A stretch of 64,000 nt of DNA from Spirodela intermedia (Eukaryota > Streptophyta > Magnoliopsida > Alismatales > Araceae), in NCBI GenBank assembly GCA_902729315.2, contig LR746272.1, positions 5,953,827 through 6,017,826 on the forward strand, in the 5' to 3' direction. The stretch's first letter is position 1. Each line of letters starts with the position of its first letter. Under the pieces are notes generated by a model. The model was given only the letters and a program-made list of their open reading frames with translations. It did not search any database and was not told the DNA's origin. Of this stretch, positions 56,801 through 64,000 are shown in pieces. The position numbers and the translations under genes were made by a program.

Positions 56801-57394
56801 TAACCAAAAAGTGTGAGGAAAATAAGGCAACGAAAACAATAGAAATAAATAATAAAAGAGTATAGATTACTCCACACAGTTGTAGTTGGTCTTCCCAACT
56901 CCATTTGAATTGAATAGTTCACTTCTTATTGAAACTATATTGAACATAATAACTATTTTTAAAGTTAACTTATTATCATATTCTGATAGATTGATTAATT
57001 GCAACAACCCCTAAATGAATATCCTCTCCTCATTAGAAGTAACTAGTAGACTGATGTGACTTAGTCATTGTATAATAAATGATAGAAATTTAAATATTTA
57101 TAAAATTAGAAAATATTAATTTTTAGATATTGAAAAGTATTTCTAAATAAATATATCAATTATAATTCAATAAAATTTTTAAAAATAGTAGAGATTTTTT
57201 AAGTCGATCACAAGAATATAATACAGTATCAAGTAATATTTCAGAATTTTTCATAAAAATATAGTTTTTTATGATTTTTAGACTAAGTAATGAAAATAAA
57301 ATATAAATTTACAAAAAAGAGAAAATAAGGATGTAGACGTCAATATGATGTCAATCGCTTGATGAATGATAATTATTATATAAATGATTATAGA

Positions 57395-58010
57395 ATAATT
57401 ATTAGTCAAATTAAGATTTATAAAAACTAGAAGAATTGTAATGTAATGAAGAAGAGTTTTGAAACTTGAAATCATATAAAATATTACTAAATTAAACAAA
57501 AATTAAGTTGAAAGTAGAAATTGTAGAGTTTTAGTTTAATGGCAACAGTATCTAGAATTATGTGTATTCAAGATAATTATTATGTGATGTCAATGCCTCA
57601 AAGAGTCTCTTTTTAGACATGGATGACTTTGGACATTCGTTATATCTCATTTTGAAGTCTAAAAAATGATAGTAGAAGTTAAACTAATTAAAAATAGTAA
57701 AATAGAGTTTCAAAACATTGTGGCAGCGATACATTAGAATCTTGAGTGTTCAAAAGGATTGTCATATAATGTCTACATACTTAAAAGTTCTTTTTGAACA
57801 AGGACAATGTAGGCTATCTCTAAATTTTTTTCTGAAGTCTAAAAATCAATGAAGTGAATTTTTGAATCATCTTTGACAATTGTCATCCAACGAAGGAGAA
57901 AAATAATGACTTTGTGACTCTTCAACAACTGTCACCCGACAAAGATGAGCTAAATAGAAGTGGGGTGCATCTTATGAAGCTTCATATTTAAGTTTGTGTA
58001 ACAAGAAGAG
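57395..58010 (+). repeat. Repeat X, copy 1
   Basis: Matches copy 2 at 60690-61130: TTTTGAAACTTGAAATCA, AAAATAAGTTGAAAGTAG, ATTTTGTGTATTCAAGA, TCATGTGATGTCAATGCCTC, TTTTTAGACATGGA and GTTAAATGGATGTGGGGTG-type landmarks in the same order. Copy 1 also has an internal partial duplication of about 180 bases (57540 and 57720). Confidence 0.75.
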
Positions 58011-58024
58011 ATTCTTTATCACAT

Positions 58025-58890
58025 TTAGTACACTCTCAAAAGGTAGTGACTCATTTCTTAATAGATCATCCTCTTTTTGATGACAACTTATTTGTTGATT
58101 AATCAAAGATAATTTTTTCGATGAATTCATGATCTTTTTATCTAGAATCATTTGGTAATTTTATTCATGATGCTCCGTGAATTGCATTGACTAAATTTTT
58201 ACCAATGATTGAGTGATTTTGACATCTTAATTGTTCATCAATAATTTGTAAAAAAATTACGATTTAATAAAATAAAAATATGAGTTTTAGCTCTAATGGG
58301 ATTCAAACCCTCATTAGTTGCCCATCTATGAGAGAGGGAAATAAGTATGTGAATACCTTATAACGTAACATCATAAGGGTATCTTGTTCTCATAAATAAA
58401 TAGTATTTTAGATATTAAAATTATTATAAACTTTCAAGAAATTGTGATGCTAGTTTAGTCTCACATTAGTTATTTTTGACTTTTGAAGTGTATATATAAT
58501 AACAAAAGAGTTTATCATCAATGAGTCACTCTCTCGTGTGTACGACCACTCATTGTGCCATGCTTGGAAGGGGAGTGACGCACTCGTATCCTTCTTACTG
58601 TTCTTTATTTGTGTGAGCCCCCTACTCATGGCTTTGCTTGATTGTCCCACTTGTGGATTCATCTATTTTTTAAAATATATTATTTATTTATTTTTCTATA
58701 TTTGTCTAAAAAATATGATTATAAAAATTCACATAAAATCACATAATTAACCTAAAAATCATATTAATTAACTAAAAACTACTTTATCTTAATTTAACTT
58801 AAATGTAAATTTATTTATCATGAGTTAAGGCTTAAAATATATTATTAATTAATTATTAACTCATGATAATGAAGACTTATCATGGCTCAT
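58025..58890 (+). repeat. Repeat Y, copy 1
   Basis: Matches 63030-63985 over its length: GGTAGTGACTCAT, AATAGATCATCCTCT, ATTGAGTGATTTTGA, TGTACGACCACTC, GGGGAGTGACGCAC and CTACTCATGGCTTTGC, and ends in a 14-bp inverted repeat TTATCATGAGTTAA / TTAACTCATGATAA (58815-58828 and 58856-58869). Confidence 0.8.
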
Positions 58891-59810
58891 ATCAAATAAA
58901 AAGGGGTGGACCACCTTCTTAAAGTTACATGTAGCTCCATAGATAATGTCAAACAAATACAAAAGAGAGACCTATTTGGCTCACTTGATGAGAAGGAAAC
59001 AAGTAGTGTGAATTGACACTAGGATATAAGGTGCCATTTTATTAAAGCCCACCCCATTAGTTGATGTAACTTGAGGAGGGTGTCACATGAGTTGATCCTA
59101 GCCATGTGGTATCTATTAATATGATTGGTATTGGCTGTTCTGCTTGACACCCAACAACCCTCAATAAGAGTGTTTCACATAAATGTGTTGCACACAAATG
59201 AGGATTACATAGAATGTGAGGTGGTTGACAATTTTATAAGAGAAACATCAAAACCCGAAGGATCATTTGACACTTTTTCCTTGTATGTTGGCATCTTGCA
59301 ATGTGCTTGTTGAAGCTTTACTTTTTACTAGTTGACATTTCACCTTCAATCGCAAATCATGTAAGATGTTGTTATTTTGATGCAACATTTGTGTCATGTC
59401 ATTCGTGATGCAGCCCAAAAATTGATGTCAAATGAGTGATAAAAGTTTTTTGATTTAGGTGGAGAAGGTTAGTAGGATTTTCATCCAAAGAACTAAAAAG
59501 TTATTAATTTTATATTACAATGGATTTTCAACTCAATTCAATGATGTCAGGCTCAAGACATTGAACAATTCTATTTGGTCCAAATTAAGCTTGAAATGGC
59601 TTAGTAAGAGATTTGTCACTAGTTTTATATGCCTAAATCTTAATTCACACATTTTATTCATGTAAAATAATATCATTATTATGTTTAGGGCATTCTTGTT
59701 TCTTAGGGGCATTCTAATAAAATCTTCATTTTCCACAAGAATATTTAATCTTTTTTTTAGGATCATAATAAATTTTCAGTTTTATATGTTAACTATAACT
59801 AATTTTTGGC

Positions 59811-59820
59811 CTATAAATAG
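59811..59820 (+). promoter_or_regulatory. TATA-like box before repeat Z copy 1
   Basis: CTATAAATAG followed by GCTCCCCTTG. This arrangement is common in the long terminal repeats of plant copia-type elements. No element boundaries are recognised around it. Confidence 0.35.
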
Positions 59821-59899
59821 GCTCCCCTTGTAGCCCCAAAGGTGATGAATATTTTTATCCATCTATTTCAAGTTCACTTCCTCTTTGGAGGTTTTCCAT

Positions 59900-60470
59900 C
59901 TTGTTAAAGCTAGATTTTTGTGATTTAATTAGTTATATTATTTTATTTTATTATGTTAACTTTTAGAATAAATATAGGAATATATTGTTAATTTTAAAAA
60001 TCTGAAGTTAAAATACTTAGCATAATTTTTAATTATTTAGAAAAATAAAAGAATAATAGAAAAAGATTCCCATCAATTGGCAAGCTGACACTCAATAGTT
60101 GACCTAGAGGGGCGTATTGTAGTTGAGTGGGTAGATGAGCTAGGCTCGTGTGGCGAGGGGAACTTGCTTTGGTATGTGTGGATCACTTTCCTACCACGTC
60201 TCGATGGCCAACTGGCCATAGAGCAAGGAGCGTTGTACACATGTGTGTGTGCGAGGGCATACCACCTTTTTACCTTCTCCTAAGATGATTTTGGGCATTA
60301 TTTTATTTTGGGAGAAGGGATCTTTGTTGACAGATCATAGCTTTGATTTATATTTAGCTCATTCACTAAAATATTTCTGATGTGGGACTAAAGTTTTTCA
60401 TCTATTTTAAGTAGCTGTTTGGAGTGTAGTGTCATCCAATGGTGTTCAATGAGCCATGTCACACTTCGCT
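59900..60470 (+). repeat. Repeat Z, copy 1
   Basis: Matches 61140-61690: AGAATAAATATA, TTGGCAAG-TG-CACTCAA, GTTGACCT, TACCACGTCT, GATGGCCAACT, ACCTTTTTACCTTCTCC, AAGATGA, GGGAGAAGGGATCTTTG and TCTGATGTGGGACTAAA, then ATCCAATGGTG and TCATGTC. Confidence 0.8.
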
Positions 60471-60689
60471 TGAGAATTCACACACTTGACATGAGGTCAA
60501 TTATGAATGTCTCCATATTATTTTGAATAGTTTAACAAACAATTTTTTTGAATAAAAAATAAAGATGAATATATTTTAAAATTCACAAAAAGGAAAATTT
60601 GGGGGAAGAGATCATGATGATGTTAGCACCCCAACAAATGTGACTTGGATAAAAATAGAGTTATATTCTAAGATTTTTATATAAATGAA

Positions 60690-61130
60690 TATAGATGATT
60701 TAATTGATTAAATTAAGGTCTATCAAAGCTAGTGGAATCATAATTGAAGTAATAAGATTTTTAAAACTTGAAATCACTCGAAATTTATTAATTTTAATAA
60801 AAAATAAGTTTAAAGTAGGAAATGTAGAAATCTGACTTTGTAGAAGTAATTGCCATAATTTTGTGTATTTAAGAGGACTATCATGTGATGTTTATGGCCT
60901 CAAAGGCTCTTTTTGGACATAGACAATGTGGACAATATCTAGATCTTCTTACAAAGTTTAAAAATAATAAAATAGGTTGACAAATCATCATTGATGGTTG
61001 TCACTCAATGGAGCAGAAATATGGTGACTTTTAGATCTTTGATGGTTGTCATTTGGCAGAGATAAGTTAAATGGATGTGGGGTGTGTTTTAAGGAGCTTT
61101 ATCCTCAAGTTTGCATAGAAAGATAAGACT
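60690..61130 (+). repeat. Repeat X, copy 2
   Basis: Second copy of X, lacking the internal duplication. Repeat Z copy 2 follows directly. Confidence 0.75.
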
Positions 61131-61139
61131 CTTCATTAT

Positions 61140-61690
61140 TATTAAAGCCAAATTTCTATATTTTAATTACATTTCTTATTTAACTTGTAGAATAAATATA
61201 TTAATATATTTTTAATTTTAGAAGTTTAAAGTTAAAATACTTAATAGAATTTTTTATTATTAGAAAAATATAAAAATATCGCTGTTTGTTGGCAAGTTGC
61301 CACTCAAAAGTTGACCTTGAGAGGTGCTGTGCTCGAGTGAGTAGACCTAGACTAGGGGGAGCCACAAGTTGGGCTTGAGTGGTGAAGCACTTGCTTCATG
61401 CACAAGTGCATCACTCCACTACCACGTCTTGGTGGTCAACTAGTTGTGGAACAAGAAGCGTCATACACGTGTGTATGCGATGGTGGACCATCTTTTTACC
61501 TTCTCCCAAGATGACACTAGACATTATTTTATTTTGAGAGAAGGGATCTTTACTGAGAGAGTATTACTTTGATACATATTTAGTTTAATCGATGAAATCC
61601 TTCTGATATGGGACTAAACATTCTCATTTGTTTCAAGGTAGTGGTCTCGAGTGGGGTATGATCCAATGGTGCTCAGTGAGTCATGTTTCT
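61140..61690 (+). repeat. Repeat Z, copy 2
   Basis: Second copy of Z, with an additional stretch of about 30 bases near 61350 (GGGGGAGCCACAAGTTGGGC). Confidence 0.8.
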
Positions 61691-63029
61691 AGACAAAGCA
61701 AATCCTATGGCTAGTGAATTGCCATGATATCAGAAGCATAAAATAATCCATCAACAGTTCATGAATCCGAAGCCATTCAATATACATGTGACCATAAATG
61801 ATGATCTGATGGCAAACAAAGTGCCACAGTACTAGGGACTTAAGTTCATGGTCGGCAACAATTCATGGTGGGTTAATCTGGCATCACTCAAAATGCCACA
61901 TGACCAAGCACATCTGATCTAGCAGCTCATAAAGTGCCATAGTATTGAGAGAAGTTCTCGCATGTATCATCATCAGGGATATAAAAATAAATATTGATTA
62001 TTATCTAGTAAAATAAATGATATTGATTATCTTTAAAATCTCAATGGTAGTTATGAATACATGATTTGTTTCTTTTCTCCTTTCACACGATCAATGCCTT
62101 TGACGATCAACGAGCTCATTCATTCATCCGTTGATTGCACTCAAGGCCTCTAGTGAGCAATCAACTCTTCCCTTCTCCCACCAGATGATGGTGATAGTGT
62201 GGTTGTCTCTTCTTTTTAGTCAATCTCTTCAACAAGTAACATAGTACCTTTAGACGATACTTTTGTAACTTATGACATGGTATTGCACATTCGGATGAAA
62301 CTAAGTCACCACACTAGTGTCTCTCATTGATCAGGATGCAAACTAAACTTAGACAATGATTTATTTTCTACTTTTAATATTTATTTCTATTTTACAACAA
62401 GTTCTTTCTATTTCATACATGCTTTGATAGAAATGAGTATAACTAATTCAAAACTTGATGATTTTCATTGTTTTTCTAAATCCTCTAAAATGCATCTGAG
62501 ATCAAGCTAAGATCATGTTCAACTTATTTTCTATTGATTTTTGTAGTCAAATCTTGTCGTATTCATGTTCATGATGTTTTGCAAATAATGGATATTTTTC
62601 TATTTTCGAATGTAAATTAATAAGATTGAAGGGTACTATATAATTATTGAATTATTAAAATAAGGTGGAGAAATTTATGGCTGACCTCATATTTTTCTAT
62701 AAGATTTAAGATTGAAGGGTACTCTATTCTCTCTCTTTCATGAGAGCTCTCTCTTCTCTCTCTCTTCCTCTTTTCTTTCTCCGCTCCCCTACCTTTATTC
62801 TTCTCACCTCAACCTTCTATTTTGTTATTTCTGTTAAATAGTGATAAAATATTAAAATCACTTTATATATAAATTAAATTAGTTTTCACGATAGACTAAT
62901 TAATCTCTTTGTGTTTGACTTGAGACTTACATTTATACTATTATCTTATTAAGTCTTAGTTATAAATATTATTAGATAATGGACATTTAAATATGATGAG
63001 AAGTGCGCATCAATCGCATTTGATATGCT

Positions 63030-63985
63030 ATGAGGAGGTAGTGACTCATCTCTCAATAAATCATCCTCTACTCAATGATGACTAATTTGTCAATTAATTG
63101 GAGATGATTTTTTAGATGAATTTATGATATTTTTATCTATAATCATTTGACAATTGATAATAATACTTCACGAATCACATTGATGACATTTTTGTTGATG
63201 ATTGAGTGATTTTGATGACTTAATCATTGATTAGTGCTTTATAAAAAAATTATGATTTAATCAGATAAAAATATGAAATTTTGATTCAATAAGATATAAC
63301 CTTTGCTGATTGCTTGATTGTGTGTGAGAAAGTTTTAATTAATTAATTATATAATTAATTACACTCATATCCCTATCTAGTGATGTCATAGAGGTGCTTC
63401 TCATAAATTAAGAGTATCTTAGGTATCAAAATATGTAAAACTTATGAACACTGACATCAATTTAGTCCCACATCAATTGTTGCCCATTATTTGAGACGAA
63501 CATATAGTAATACCCTTTTTGTTATCAATGTATCTCTCTCACATGTGTACGACCACTCTTTGCCCCATGTTTGACTAGCCACCGGCGATGTGAAAGGGGA
63601 GTGACGCACTTATGTTTCCCACTAGTTCCTTAGCCACTTGAACCCTACTCATGGCTTTGCCCAACTATGCTTCCTTCCGACCCTCTTGCATGTCTAACTA
63701 GCTAGCTAGTCCTCGACTATGCTTCCAACCCGCTTGTGAGCCAAGTTGGTTGGCTGGTCCTCTCTTTTTATGTATATTTTTTATTTTAATTTATTTCTCT
63801 TGATTTTACCTCAAAAATATGATTATGAAAATTATATAAATTTACATAAATAATATAATTAGTCAAAAATTAACATTAATCAATTAAAAATCAATTTTCT
63901 CAATTTAACATAAATATAAGACTATTTATCATGATTTAAGGCTTAAAAAAATATTAATTAATTATTAACTCATGATAATAAAGAC
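63030..63985 (+). repeat. Repeat Y, copy 2
   Basis: Second copy, about 90 bases longer because of extra sequence at about 63660-63750. The left arm of the terminal inverted repeat has mutated (ATGATTTAAGG); the right arm is intact. Confidence 0.8.
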
Positions 63986-64000
63986 TTATCAATGATCTTC

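Larger units (their letters stand above)
56801..64000. other. AT-rich repeat tract without recognisable genes
   Basis: Base composition changes sharply near 56.8 kb and stays AT-rich to the end. No frame longer than about 80 residues looks like a protein. Most of the tract is made of the three degenerate repeat families X, Y and Z listed below. A promoter-like CTATAAATAG at 59811 precedes family Z copy 1. The remainder (58.9-59.8 and 61.7-63.0 kb) is unassigned. Confidence 0.65.

Noticed and set aside
58305-58325. GGGATTCAAACCCTC as the T-arm of a tRNA
   Set aside because: No acceptor stem, D-arm or anticodon arm can be drawn around it.

Overview
This window is nuclear DNA of a flowering plant. 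It holds spliced genes with GT-AG introns, plant-only families (SABATH methyltransferase, PLS-class PPR, DUF538, DUF4408, gibberellin 2-oxidase), no operons, and an AT-rich repeat tract of about 7 kb. Several coding regions are very GC-rich (gibberellin oxidase, PPR, SOUL, DUF538) while the intergenic DNA is AT-rich, and (GA/CT)n microsatellites are extremely abundant. That combination suggests a monocot, but the species cannot be fixed from the sequence.

Layout. 1-2.5 kb: non-coding, with a 198-bp tandem duplication. 2.6-3.5 kb: DUF4408/DUF761 membrane protein (+). 5.8-18.0 kb: three minus-strand genes with complete exon structures, namely a CYP722-type P450, a SABATH carboxyl methyltransferase and a Tm-1-like protein. 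20.7-22.8 kb: CacyBP/SIP-like CS-SGS protein (-). 24.0-24.3 kb: small membrane protein (+). 25.1-26.6 kb: gibberellin 2-oxidase (-). 27-32.5 kb: mostly non-coding, including the likely promoter and 5' leader of the next gene. 32.5-43.4 kb: 13-exon MYND-type ubiquitin protease of the UBP15/16 group (+). 43.9-46.6 kb: intronless PPR protein resembling SLG1 (+). 46.6-49.4 kb: degenerate duplicated blocks and an unassigned ORF. 49.5 kb: candidate IDA-like peptide precursor (+). 51.0-53.0 kb: SOUL haem-binding protein (+). 53.5-53.8 kb: conserved 62-residue membrane protein (+). 55.3-55.8 kb: DUF538 protein (-). 56.8-64 kb: AT-rich, built from three degenerate repeat families.

Functional links. 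The best candidate for a working system is the head-to-tail CYP722 and SABATH pair, about 1.1 kb apart. In strigolactone biosynthesis, CYP722A/B enzymes hydroxylate carlactonoic acid and a SABATH enzyme (CLAMT) methylates it. This SABATH protein resembles CLAMT (At4g36470) more than JMT as I recall the two sequences, and in Arabidopsis CYP722A1 also lies beside a SABATH gene (JMT). Two other neighbour sets recall Arabidopsis: UBP15 with SOUL (At1g17110/At1g17100), and GA2ox2 with the SGS-domain protein and a DUF538 gene (At1g30040/At1g30070/At1g30020). The window therefore looks like an ancient conserved gene block rather than a transferred island. Arabidopsis loci are named from memory.

A second, sequence-level theme is that many very short introns (about 80-120 nt) consist largely of (CT)n in the sense strand, so microsatellites appear to serve as polypyrimidine tracts. 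I derived all exon boundaries by hand from reading frame, GT/AG sites and family conservation. Each listed multi-exon gene closes to an exact multiple of three.
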